Source of the DNA: Acanthamoeba lenticulata
Lineage: Eukaryota > Discosea > Longamoebia > Acanthamoebidae
Length of the DNA stretch: 23,331 nt
Reading direction: 5' to 3'
NCBI GenBank assembly: GCA_002179805.1
Contig: NAVB01000841.1
Span: 1 to 23,331 of the forward strand
In this document: positions 10,601 through 19,726 of the stretch, one piece after another
Position numbering within the stretch: position 1 is the stretch's first letter
Layout: every line of letters starts with the position of its first letter
Made by a program: the position numbers and the translations under genes
The notes under the pieces: model-generated
Databases searched by the model: none
What the model was told of the DNA's origin: nothing
Seen by the model: only the letters and a program-made list of their open reading frames with translations

Positions 10601-11099
10601 ACAGAGTCAACAGAACAGCTGTTCCGGGCGCCTGACGGAGGGAGGAGAAGGACAAGTGTGTACCGCTTCTCGCCGCGCGACCGCAAGTCCACGACTGTGC
10701 GGATGTGGGCCTCTTTTATCCACCACCTGTTGTTGGGGGACGTGCACAAAAAGCACACGGTTAAGGCACGTGGCGCAGCACTGACGGGGCGAGGAAGAAG
10801 GGAGAGGAGAGGGCTGCGCACGCAAGTATCTTATGCACGTCGTCCTTGGTGACATCAGGGTGGCCTCGGCAGGTGGCGGCGCTCCGCCACATGAGACCTG
10901 CCTGTATCCGCTTCCTGTCCAACGGGCGTGAACGTAAGAAGGAGTCCTAGGAGTCATTGACGCCCAGACCCACGTACGACGTCGATGCGTTGGCAAGATC
11001 ACGGCAATTGAACAGAATGGGTTTGATGTTGCAGATGAGGAGGGCGTTTTCTTCGTCATACGAGCACTCTTGATCAAACACGGGCATGGGTGCCTCCAT
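7677..11099 (-). CDS. Tyrosine/lipid phosphatase (Y_phosphatase3-like) with long disordered tail
   Basis: Ten exons fit: 11099-10978, 10914-10822, 10726-10664, 10559-10485, 10350-10269, 10115-10035, 9882-9808, 9636-9447, 9350-9221 and 9042-7677, giving 758 residues. The catalytic half spans about residues 25-310, with FNCRDLA near the N terminus, a TVVDLRSRGEK block and the P-loop HCSSGKDRTG (Cys214, Arg220). The GKDRTG form is typical of the atypical phosphatases related to bacterial IphP/LipA/PtpB, which can act on phosphotyrosine or phosphoinositides. The last exon encodes about 450 residues rich in Ser, Pro, Thr and Glu with poly-Ser runs and one short Glu/Gln/Arg-rich helix; it looks disordered. 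The intron 9637-9807 appears to use a GC donor. The start ATG at 11099 is the first in frame; an extra upstream exon cannot be excluded. Confidence 0.85.
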
Positions 11100-11366
11100 G
11101 TTGTGTGCACCCTTGCCCTTCCACTCCCTTTACCGTCTCGCGACGCTTGCCACTCTTTGGTTGGCGTAAGTGTGGTCGTACGCGACGTACACGCCGTGCT
11201 TAGAGTCGTTACTTCTCCTGTTCGCCGTTGTCCCGAAACAGGCGCCACGACATGTCGACAAGTTCATGCGCAGAGAAAAGAGAAGGAAAACTGTTGTTGG
11301 CTTTTTTTTGTTTGGAGTTTTGTTTTGTTTTGGTACGGGGCAACAAACAGCGGTTTTTGCTTTTGT
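11100..11366. other. Intergenic region between two tandem minus-strand genes
   Basis: This gap must contain the 3' end of eIF3h and the promoter and 5' leader of the phosphatase. A 42-codon minus-strand ORF starts near 11269, but nothing in it is recognisable. The eIF3h-proximal part (11296-11368) is T/G-rich on the plus strand, so A/C-rich in the mRNA, as expected of a 3' UTR. Confidence 0.4.
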
Positions 11367-13038
11367 TTAGGGCTTGGGGGCGGCCGCTTCGTCGGCCTTC
11401 CCCTCCTTTTGGCCCTCCACCAGGCCCTGCAGCATGCACAGCTTGGAGAAGCCCTGTCCCACAAACTGGTTGATCTGCTCGCAGTAGTTGTTGACGCGAC
11501 CCGTGATGAGCAGGTTGTCCAGCTGGCTCGGTGGCTGGGGCTGCGGTCGGCTGGCGTCCTCCTCCTCTCCCTGCAAGAATTATAGCAAAGAGAGAGAGAG
11601 AGAGAGACAAAGAGGAAGAGCGCCAAGGGAGCCTGATCAACACAAGGGAACAACGCAAAGTAACCAACAAAGGAGAAACGCAACAGAAGCACATACCCGC
11701 CTCTGCCTCTGGCTCTTCTGGTAGTACTGGAACTTCTGGAACTTCTTTTGCTCGTTGTCCAGCGCATCAATCGACTTGATGAGGTACCTCATGCCTGCCC
11801 CCACACGAACGCCCAGTTCAGAAAAGAAGGGAGGGGGGAAAACTACACCACCGAGACGACGACGAGGGATCGAGGTTTGGGAAGAGCACAGAGGAGGAGG
11901 GGGAGGGGGGAGATAAGTACCCTTCTCCAAGAAGGCGTCGCTCGACACATCCGAGAGGCGGTCGAACTCGGTGGCCCGGTCGAGGAAGTCGTTGTCCTCC
12001 AGCTCGGCGAGGAAGGCCTTGACGAGGGAGATGTTGCTGATCTTGATGGGGATCTCTTCAAAAATGGTGTTGTACGAAAGGCCCGCTGCGGCAATGCTGC
12101 GAAAGGGACAACACAATGCATTGTGTTTGTTCATGCAGGCGTTGCGTCGTTTGTGAGGTAAAGAACTCAAAATGCACCGGAGAACAGACGTGCGCGCACC
12201 TAGCAGCGGTGAAGTCCTCGCTCTGGTAGAGCCGGATGAAGGCGTCCGACAACCGATAGGCCTTGAGGGACAGCTCGCCCTGGTTGGTCTGCAAGGCATT
12301 TGCGGGAGAGAGAGGAGAGGTTGGTTGGTCGGTCTGTCAGGTGTGGAACACGAGTGCAGGCTGCTGCAAAAGCTGCAGAGAACAGAGCACACCGATTATG
12401 GGAGGGGTACCTTAAGCGGGTCATAAACAACAACCACGCATTTGCTGATGGTGGTCTGGTAGTTGAACTGGTCCTGAATCAAAGACTCCGAGAGGAACGA
12501 AGAGAGATACGTCGATGTGTACCAGCCCACAGTGTTGTTGTCCACGTTGACTTCGCGGAGATGGCGCATCATTTCTGCGGAGGGGCATAATTCGTGCTTG
12601 AATTTCAATAATTCGGCATTGTACCGATGCGGGACAGCCCAGGCGCGTACCAAGAGAGTATTTGGCCCCAGATTCAGCCTCATTCTCAGAGGCCTCCTCT
12701 TCACGCTGGGGGAAAGGGAAGCTGTTGGTCACCTCCAAAGTGGAGTTGACATCGAGGCCCAGCAGCTGGCCTGTCACGAGCTCAGGCAGATTCTCGCGGC
12801 AGTGCTTGATAATCTTGAGCACGACCTGAAATAATCATGTGAACGGATTCAGTGTAAGCAGTGCATGAAACCTCACACACAAGATGATGAAACCTACCAG
12901 GCCATCAATTTGTACGAGATCGACCTTGGAGTCCTCATTGAGGCCGTAATGGCGGGCAGCCTTCTCGAGCTCCTCGTAGCTCATCTGTGAAATGTCTTTG
13001 CTGAGGAAGGAATCCGCCTTCTTAGTCGACGACGCCAT
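11367..13038 (-). CDS. EIF3H: Translation initiation factor 3 subunit h (eIF3h)
   Basis: Seven exons, 13038-12898, 12825-12651, 12574-12411, 12288-12200, 12096-11921, 11794-11697 and 11570-11367, give 348 residues; human eIF3h has 352. It is a non-core subunit of the eIF3 complex that recruits mRNA and Met-tRNA to the 40S ribosome. The MPN domain is visible from about residue 35: [54 protein letters not shown] and KAYRLSDAF. The JAMM metal motif is absent, as in all eIF3h. The C-terminal signature [18 protein letters not shown] matches the family's last helix region. Joining exon 2 to exon 3 at CTTG|gtacgc and ccgcag|AAATG is needed to give the conserved SLEMMRHLR. It is divergent from the F-box gene and upstream of the phosphatase on the same strand. 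Confidence 0.95.
11585..11609. repeat. (AG)n microsatellite in an intron
   Basis: An AG run lies in the last intron of eIF3h (11571-11696). On the gene's strand it is a CT run close upstream of the acceptor, where a polypyrimidine tract is expected. Confidence 0.75.
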
Positions 13039-13178
13039 TGTCTGAAGCTGCTCACGAGAGATGAAAGATGGGCCGCAACAAACGCTTGGCCGCACTGCTG
13101 GTCCAGAAAAACAAAAGAAAGCCCCCCCTGCACAATTTGTGCGGGTTTGCCTTTCTGTTCGCCTCGCGAGCGAGCAAG
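13039..13178. promoter_or_regulatory. Short divergent promoter, eIF3h / F-box-WD40
   Basis: There are 140 bases between the two start codons. An in-frame ATG at 13068 could extend the F-box protein by 37 residues, but that would leave only 29 bases for both leaders, so the ATG at 13179 is preferred. No TATA box is evident. Confidence 0.45.
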
Positions 13179-15619
13179 ATGGAGCAGCCACAACACGCGG
13201 GGCAGGAAGAGGAGGAAGTTCCTGGACATCACGAGCGGCTCCCTGATGAACTGTGGCTCACTATCTTCGCGTATCTCGCAGACACTGACCTTCTGGCATG
13301 CTCTCTCGTATGTGGCCGTTGGCACCACCTGACTCAAGACGCCAGGTACCAACACCACCACCACCACATGTCCCTTGTGTGTTTGCTCTTGGCCTAAACA
13401 CATGTGCTTTGCGCTGTGGCCCTGCCTGCCGACGTAGCATCTGGAGGTACGTGACTCTGCCGCCGTCACTTGCGTCTTTTGCCTGGCGCTGACGTTGAAC
13501 AGGATCCTCTGCGATGCCAAATTCTACGGCAAGGTCAAGAAGTCGACTCTGATGGCCACCGACAACTCCTATAAAGCCCTCTACTACAAGAAGTCCCTCA
13601 TTGAGAACCGCAACTGGATGCAAGACGCCGCGCTCTACGCCTCCCTTCTGTTCGTTGGCTCTGCTCCTGTCCACTGTGATCCTAGTCGCCTCAACAACAA
13701 GCATTAACTCCTCCTCCTCCGCTACTTCCTCGCCATTCCCAGCGACGAGACCGGGGAGACCAGCAGCAAGGCCATGAGGAAAAAGTCCAAAAAGAAGCGG
13801 AAGCCGACGCTAGCCCTGGCCAACGATAAGCTGAACATGTCGAGTGTGCGCTTTAACGACAGATTTCTTGTCGCCGGGACGAGCCTCCCCGACAAGGGCA
13901 TCGAGGAGATCGGCAACCTCTTGATCGAAAAGACCGTCGGCGTCTGGCGCCGCGAAACGCTCGATGCCGCTGTGGCTTCGCGCGCATCGGCCGGTGCGCA
14001 CCTCTTTTCTTGCTATGCGCGCTACACAGACTGCGAACGTCTTCGTTTCTGCTGACGTTCTTCTGGCCACATCACCCCCGCCATCATCGCATGTTGACCC
14101 CCCCCCCCAAATCACCCCAAAAAGAAGACGACGAGGAGTTGAGGAGGGAGAAGGGGAGCAGTAAGAAGGAGGAGGACAAGGCACTCCTCGAGCCGGATCA
14201 CGTCCTGCGTGGTCACCACAACTCCATCACGCGCGTCCTGATGGGCACGACCCAGACCACGAGCTCTCTCGTCATCTCCGGCAGCACCGATCACATGATC
14301 CGAGTGCGTAGTAGTCTCTCTCTCTCTCTCTCTTCCTCTCCGTCAGTGGCTCGCGTGCCTGCTCGTGAGTGCTCACCCCTCCCCCTCCTTCCCACTTGGG
14401 GCCCATGCAGGTCTGGGACCTCGACGCCAGGGATCCCTGCAAGTCGGTCCTCGCGCAGCACACCAGCGCGATTTACGCCCTGGCCTGGGAGCAGGAGGCC
14501 GGCCTCCTCTTCAGCGGCTCCAAGGACAAGACGATCAAGGTGTGGAATCTGACCAGCGAGTCCATGGTGCTTGATCTCAGCGACAAGGAAGAGCGCCACA
14601 AACGAGCCGTGGTCAGCATGGACCTCCTCCCGCACCTCAACTGCCTGGCTAGCGGGTGCTCCCGTTGCTCCTTTTTTGTTTGTCGTCGTCGTCATGGTTG
14701 GTGGTGGCTCGGGCCTGAAGGGGAATCTCTCGGTGGTGGGAGCAGGGGCCTGGATCGGGCCCTCAAGCTGTGGGACATCGAGACCGGGCAGTGTCTCAAG
14801 ACCGAGGAGAAGGTCCATCGCGGGTGGGTCTCCTGCGTGCGGGTGCGGCCTCTTGCTCTCTTTTTCTCTTTTTTCTCTCTTTCCATTTTCCTGCCTCACT
14901 CCCGAACCGCTGCGGAGAGAGAGAGAGAGAGGGAAGACTCTCACACAAGTCCTTTGCGCGCAATCACTGGACAGAGCGGCCCGCACCATCTCCTGTGCAC
15001 GGGAGGCGACTCCAAGATCAAGATCTGGGACACCCGCACGATGGACAGCGTCATCACCATCCGCAAGATGAAAAAGGCCCATCCCCAGGGCTTCTACGTC
15101 TCTGCCCTCCAGTTCGACCAAAACAAGGCATTGCGCCTCTCTCTCTCTCTCTCTCCACCCCCCGCTCCCCCGCATGGCAGCGACGTGCCCAGCAAGACGC
15201 TCACTGAGATGGATGGGGAGTGGCCTGCAGGTCGTCAGCGGGAACGTCAAGGGCTATGTGGCTGTGCACGACATGTGCACCTCCCGGCGCATCAACAAGT
15301 TTCTTGCTCACAAGGGGAGGTTCGTGATTGCGGCAAAGGGAACATGTTGTAGTAATAAAAACAATAGCAACAACGATAATGGAAGGATTGATCGAGAGTT
15401 AACTCGGGCCCTGCCGTGCAGGGTGGCCGATCTCCAATACGACGACACACAACTGGTTACCGCCTCCCAGTGCGTCTCTCCGGCAATCCCTGGTCACCCA
15501 CCCACTGCTCCTCACTCACTGTTCTGCGCAGGGACAAGAAGGTGAAGGTTTGGCGTTTTGGCGAGCCGCAAGAGGACGACGCGGACCAGAATGCTCCCGG
15601 CAGGTGTCTCCTCGCCTGA
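13179..15619 (+). CDS. F-box / WD40 repeat protein
   Basis: Eleven exons fit: 13179-13345, 13438-13446, 13503-13649, 13743-13993, 14125-14303, 14411-14655, 14746-14842, 14975-15127, 15231-15319, 15422-15469 and 15532-15619, giving 490 residues. The F-box lies at about residues 19-55 (ERLPDELWLTIFAYL ... CGRWHHL) and should bind SKP1 in an SCF ubiquitin ligase. A basic Lys-rich linker follows. The WD40 propeller, which would bind the substrate, starts near residue 205, with blades ending IRVWDL, IKVWNL, LKLWDIE, IKIWDT, VAVHDM and VKVWRF. Exon 2 is only 9 nt and restores S-I-W-R before ILCDAKFYG. The intron 15128-15230 appears to use a GC donor. The join between exons 3 and 4 (13649/13743) is the weakest. 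The substrate is unknown. Confidence 0.87.
15139..15157. repeat. (CT)n run in GC-donor intron
   Basis: A CT run lies just inside the F-box/WD40 intron 15128-15230. It is a simple microsatellite and pyrimidine-rich in the sense direction. Confidence 0.7.
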
Positions 15620-15795
15620 AACGGGGGATAGGATCGGCTGCAGAGAGAACAGAGAGCTGTTTGTGGTTGGTGGCTGCGCGGAATGCAATTTAGGGCCCAG
15701 TCCGACTGTCCCCGGCCGCTTTCGTCGAGCGCCTTTTCTGCGGCCGCCCCGACGAGTGATCAAAGGACGAAGCCAAACGGTCCCTGTTGGAGAAG

Positions 15796-16270
15796 ATGCA
15801 CCGCGGCACACATTCGCAAAGGGATTCGCTGAGGCAGCCTCTCCTCCAACAGACGGTGAGCGGCGTGTCCAGTTATGACACAGATGCTGCCCTCATCGAG
15901 GAACGAAATCGCGACATGCGCGAAATCGAGGGCGAGCTGAGCGCCCTCCGCGATGTGATGCGCGATGTGAAGGGACTTGTTGACGAAGGTCGCGAGCAGC
16001 TTGACATCGTGGAGCAGCAAGTTGTGGTCTCCGACGTGCGAGTTGAGAAGGGAATTGAAGACCTCGACACCGTACGCCTTCTCATTTGCAAATTTTATAA
16101 AATCGCTGCGATTTTTTGTGTGCATTTGGCCAACGTGTCTTTTACAGGCCAACAAGTACGCTTGCAGCGCACGATGGAAGAAGTTGTGGGTCTTCATCTG
16201 CTGCCTCATCCTCCTTGGCATCATCGCGGCAGTGGTCGTCGTCATCGTCGTCGTTCTGCTGAACAAATGA
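15796..16270 (+). CDS. Short syntaxin-like SNARE with C-terminal membrane anchor
   Basis: Two exons, 15796-16071 and 16148-16270, give 132 residues. The SNARE helix starts near residue 33 (ALIEERNRDMREIEGEL) and runs to ANKYACSARWKK. A hydrophobic anchor of about 25 residues follows (WVFICCLILLG then poly-Val/Ile), ending LLNK. The layout matches the C-terminal half of a Qa-type syntaxin, and the register aligns without gaps from the central layer to the AxKY...AR.KK juxtamembrane segment. The protein should act in vesicle fusion on an unknown membrane. Two oddities: there is no N-terminal Habc bundle, and the zero-layer residue is Gly65 rather than Gln. Only 176 bases separate it from the F-box stop, so a missing Habc exon is unlikely. 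Coding-like sequence from about 15767 (DEAKRSLLEKM) could add a few residues if spliced. Confidence 0.8.
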
Positions 16271-16386
16271 GCCTTCTTCAATCTCTCTCTTCTCTCTTGC
16301 CTTTCTGACATTCAACAACCCACACAGCCGCCAGCCACGTGCGGAATCTTAGCGGCCCTCTGCACCAGCAAGTGTACCGTGTTATA

Positions 16387-16392
16387 AATAAA
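16387..16392 (+). promoter_or_regulatory. Candidate polyadenylation signal for the SNARE gene
   Basis: AATAAA lies 117 bases after the SNARE stop codon, within GTTATAAATAAACC, and before the convergent neighbour's stop codon. The hexamer is seen; its use is inferred. Confidence 0.5.
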
Positions 16393-16485
16393 CCTACCGT
16401 TTCGCCTCCTTCTCTTCGTGTTCCACTCCTTCCCCACCTTCTGCATGGGCTCGTCTGGGGCAGATCAATCCGCAATGCGGGCAGG

Positions 16486-18037
16486 TCAGCTGCTTTGGTG
16501 CCTGGTGTGCGCCCGGAGGCCACGCCGCCGCATCCCTGCTCGGGCTGTCTGGGTTCGCTGCTGTGCAGAGCTTCCCTGGGCTGCGTCCGGTGGGCTGCGT
16601 CTTGTGGCTGCCAGCCGCTCCACGACGAAGTCTGGGAGGCCCGTCAGGTCTGCACACACGAGACACACACGCACCCGCATCACTGATCAGCGACCGACCG
16701 CAGCAGAGGCCAAGATTGGAGCACTTGCGTACCGAGATGCTGTTCTTTCTCGCTGGGGCGGCGCACATCTGTGTTCTCTTCATCCTCCTCTTCCTCGTCG
16801 TCATTGTCAGTTGACTCCACATCATAATTGTCGTCATCGTCGTCATAATCACTCTCATCTTCCCACTCAGAGTCATCCAGCTCGTCGGGCATGTTGACCA
16901 CGCTCTCCACCACGACACCGCTCTTCAAGCCCAGGTGCTTCAACACGAAGGCTGGCAGGCGCTGCGAAGGCTTCGAGTGCCTGGATCTCTTCATTCCTGC
17001 CCAATCACCGCGCGCGGTCAAACATGCAACCGTTGCAGACCAACCGAGATCAGGCATCCGCCCACAACTCAAGTTCGGGGGGGGGGGGGCATTAAATCCA
17101 CTTACGACGCGAACGTGTTCCTGGTGTTGGGGATGCCCCTTCTTCTTCCTCTTCTCCTTCTTCTTCCTCCTCGTGCTCAGCCTCCGCTTCAGTAACGTTG
17201 GGTGGAGTGGCAACCACGGAGGATCGCGCGCGGCGGCGTTCTGGGGGTGGCTGTGCGTGAGGCTCGGACGCGTCGTCGGCGCCAGTCGAGCCATCAGGGG
17301 ACACAAGGGCCTCGGGCGGTGCATCGGTGCGGCCGTAACGGCGGTTCATGCGCTCCTTGCGGCGGCGGATCTTAGTCTGCAGCTTGAAGGTCTTGCTCTC
17401 CTCCGGGAAGTAGAGCAGCATCAGTTTCTCCTGTAGTTCATTGAAAACGGTGTATATAAGACTCGCGCTTGTGTTGATGAGGAGAGCAGCGAGTTGGGAG
17501 CGCAAGGCCAGGGCGGAACGGCGTACATGAAGGATTTTGCGTGCGATGGAGCGGTTCCGCTCGCGTTCGCGCTGCTCCTGGCACTTGACCTCCAGCCCAG
17601 TGGGCAGCTACACGACGACACCCGCGGTGGGTCACAGTGATAAGGCCTCTTCAGTTGAGTGCTACGCGTGGAGCACACAGAGACCTGGTGAGGTCTTGAG
17701 TACGCACATGCTTGAGGTAGACACAGCTATTGGTTTTGTTGATCTTCTGCCCTCCGGGACCGCCACCCTTGATGAACTTCTCCTCAAGCTCAGTTTCCTC
17801 CACCTTGCGTGTCTTCTGGAAGAGTGAAGGCGGCTTGGCCTCTGCCTTTGGCTGAGGCCTCCCCTTTGGGCCAAACCAACCGTCGTTGTCATCTCCGGCG
17901 GGGCTGCTGGCCGAGCCTGACCAGAGCCGCCCCAACTGCCATGGTTCGTGCACTCTCACCGGAGAGCGGCAAAGCCAAGTGCAGTTCCACGTCCCTGCTG
18001 ATGCAGGCTGCAGGATCTGCAAGCGTGTCCCTCGCAT
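16486..18037 (-). CDS. GGQ peptide-release-factor-like protein with acidic C-terminal extension
   Basis: Five exons, 18037-17708, 17607-17527, 17430-17106, 16996-16733 and 16649-16486, give 387 residues. The RF-1-type hydrolase core has [13 protein letters not shown], with GGQ at residues 95-97, then [26 protein letters not shown] and a Lys/Arg-rich tail ([14 protein letters not shown]). This is the arrangement of C12orf65/MTRFR-like factors, which free stalled peptides from mitochondrial ribosomes by hydrolysing peptidyl-tRNA. The arginine-containing, weakly acidic N terminus could be a mitochondrial presequence. About 200 further residues, Pro/Glu-rich then strongly Asp/Glu-rich, follow the core and are unlike the roughly 170-residue human protein. 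A canonical gtaagt donor at 17105 supports splicing into the acidic exon; without it the protein would stop at 17092. The last exon is the least certain. The 96-nt intron 17431-17526 is stop-free. Confidence 0.78.
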
Positions 18038-18094
18038 CGATGGAGGAAAAATAAAATAAATAAAACAAGAAAACAAAAAACTAGCGACTCCAGC
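18038..18094. promoter_or_regulatory. 57-bp divergent promoter, GGQ factor / membrane protein
   Basis: Only 57 bases separate two divergent start codons. The stretch is A-rich on the plus strand (AAATAAAATAAATAAAACAAG at 18049-18069), in sharp contrast to the GC-rich surroundings. It must provide both core promoters unless either gene has a missed upstream exon. Confidence 0.5.
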
Positions 18095-19524
18095 ATGGCC
18101 TCGCGCGACAGACCAGCCTCGCCCCGTGTCGGTCCTGGCCAGGGCACACTGCTGCAGCCGAAGGGCATCAGCCCCACGTTCGCTCTCGGGTAAGCTCGCC
18201 CCTCTTCAAGGCGGCACCAACGTTCATGAGCTTACGGTACTGTCACTGGAGGCGGTGGAAGGAGGGCCTGTACGCTCCCTCGCGAGCGGTCAAGCAAACA
18301 TGGCACGAGTTTACTCCTGTCACCAAGGTTCGTGCACGTCGTGGGCGGTGGCAGGACTTCATCTGACACACAGCCCTCCACCTGCGGGGGGGGGGGAGGA
18401 GCAGGCGAGCCTGGCCATGCTTGCTCCGATGGCCCTCTGGTGCCTCCGGCGACTGCAGACAAACAGGCCCCTTGGCGAAACCACGTACGTGCGTCACCAG
18501 CGCTAGCTCGCGGACTTCATCGTGCTGACTCGTGTTCAACTAACGCACCCGCATGGCGCGGCTGTCCTTAGCACGCAACTGTTGGTGTGGTACAGTCAAG
18601 CGGTGGCCCTCTATGGCTTGCGCAACATGTATGGCCACCTGCTGAAGAACATCGGTGTCAAGCGCACCTTCACGCGCAGCTTCGAGCGATTCTCCCTGCT
18701 TGGGTCCCTTATCTACACCACCTCGCTCTTCAAGACGATCCACACGCTCTTCGGCAAGACCTACTTCTTGTTCAACCTCATCAACACCCTCATCTACGCT
18801 CTCTTCCTCTACCTGAGCACCCTCTATAACCGGGGCCTGCCCCACCCGTGCCAAAAGCGCGAGTACTCGCTGCCGCTACTTTTTGCTTGCCTCCTTGACA
18901 AAAGCGGCTCTTTAATCCATCCTGTCTCTGTCTGTGTTTCCGTCGCGCGCCGGGGGGGGGGCTGGCACGCAGGCGCGCTATTATCCACTGGCCAGCACTG
19001 GCCGGGTTCGTGGGGATCATGTCCCTCACCAGCTGCGTGTGGGGCAAGGAGCTGAAGGTCTCCATCCTGCATGGCGATCGGTACAAGTTCCTGTCCATGG
19101 TGGGCTTTCTCGTCAACTCCTTCGGCATCTTGCGGGCGGGTTTCCAGACCGCCAAGTCCTCCCAGCCCGGTGCGTTCCCCTTCTAAGCCGAGGTCGTGGT
19201 GCCATCGTGGGCTGATTGTGGAGGACAGCGATTACGCCCTTTTCGGCTGTGTCGCCGCTGGCCGTGGCTTACGCCTTTGCGGCCCTCACGCACGCACCCT
19301 CATTTGCCACATCGCCCATTGCGCGAGTGTATGTGTCCGGCTATCTGGCCATGATCTACTGCCTGGCCATCATGTCCTTCCTCTGCCTCAAATCTGAGCG
19401 CGCACACGGTACCCTCGCCAGCCCAGATCATGAATTCTCTGATGCTCGTGCGGGTCGTTCCTCACGCGTGTTTGGCCCACGCGCAGCCCTGCAAAAGGCA
19501 CGTCGCCGGAAGAGCGCCCTGTGA
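18095..19524 (+). CDS. Multi-pass membrane protein of unknown function
   Basis: Seven exons fit: 18095-18189, 18231-18327, 18459-18484, 18572-18862, 18973-19169, 19229-19408 and 19487-19524, giving 307 residues. I do not recognise the family. A soluble, basic N terminus (to about residue 70, with [13 protein letters not shown]) precedes about five or six hydrophobic segments: [74 protein letters not shown] and [17 protein letters not shown]. It ends with the basic tail KARRRKSAL. The 26-nt third exon is supported by phase only. The last intron (19409-19486, 78 nt) is stop-free and keeps frame, so two C termini that share the same stop are possible. An integral organelle or peroxisome/ER membrane protein is plausible but not shown. 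Confidence 0.7.
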
Positions 19525-19588
19525 CACAGCAACGACTGCCGTCAGACGACAGATGCGTGCGATGACACACGAGCCGTCCTCAAAAACA

Positions 19589-19598
19589 AATAAATAAA
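19589..19598 (+). promoter_or_regulatory. Overlapping AATAAA polyadenylation signals
   Basis: Two overlapping AATAAA hexamers (19589-19594 and 19593-19598) lie about 65 bases after the stop codon of the membrane-protein gene. Use as poly(A) signals is inferred from position. Confidence 0.55.
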
Positions 19599-19726
19599 AA
19601 GCAACTTGGAATAACTGGAAAAAGGCAAACGCGGCGTGGCGAAGGGAAGAGAGAAGACCCCCTTTTTTCTTTTGTTGTCTTTTTTTAACCTGCCCCGCTC
19701 CGGATCTGCAATCGAGCACCGCCACT

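Noticed and set aside
9873..10655. Single 260-codon minus-strand ORF
   Set aside because: It reads through introns of the phosphatase gene; only short parts of it, between splice sites, match the conserved protein.
13068..13178. 37-residue N-terminal extension of the F-box protein
   Set aside because: It is in frame but would leave only 29 bases between divergent start codons, and its sequence shows no conserved feature; kept only as an alternative start.
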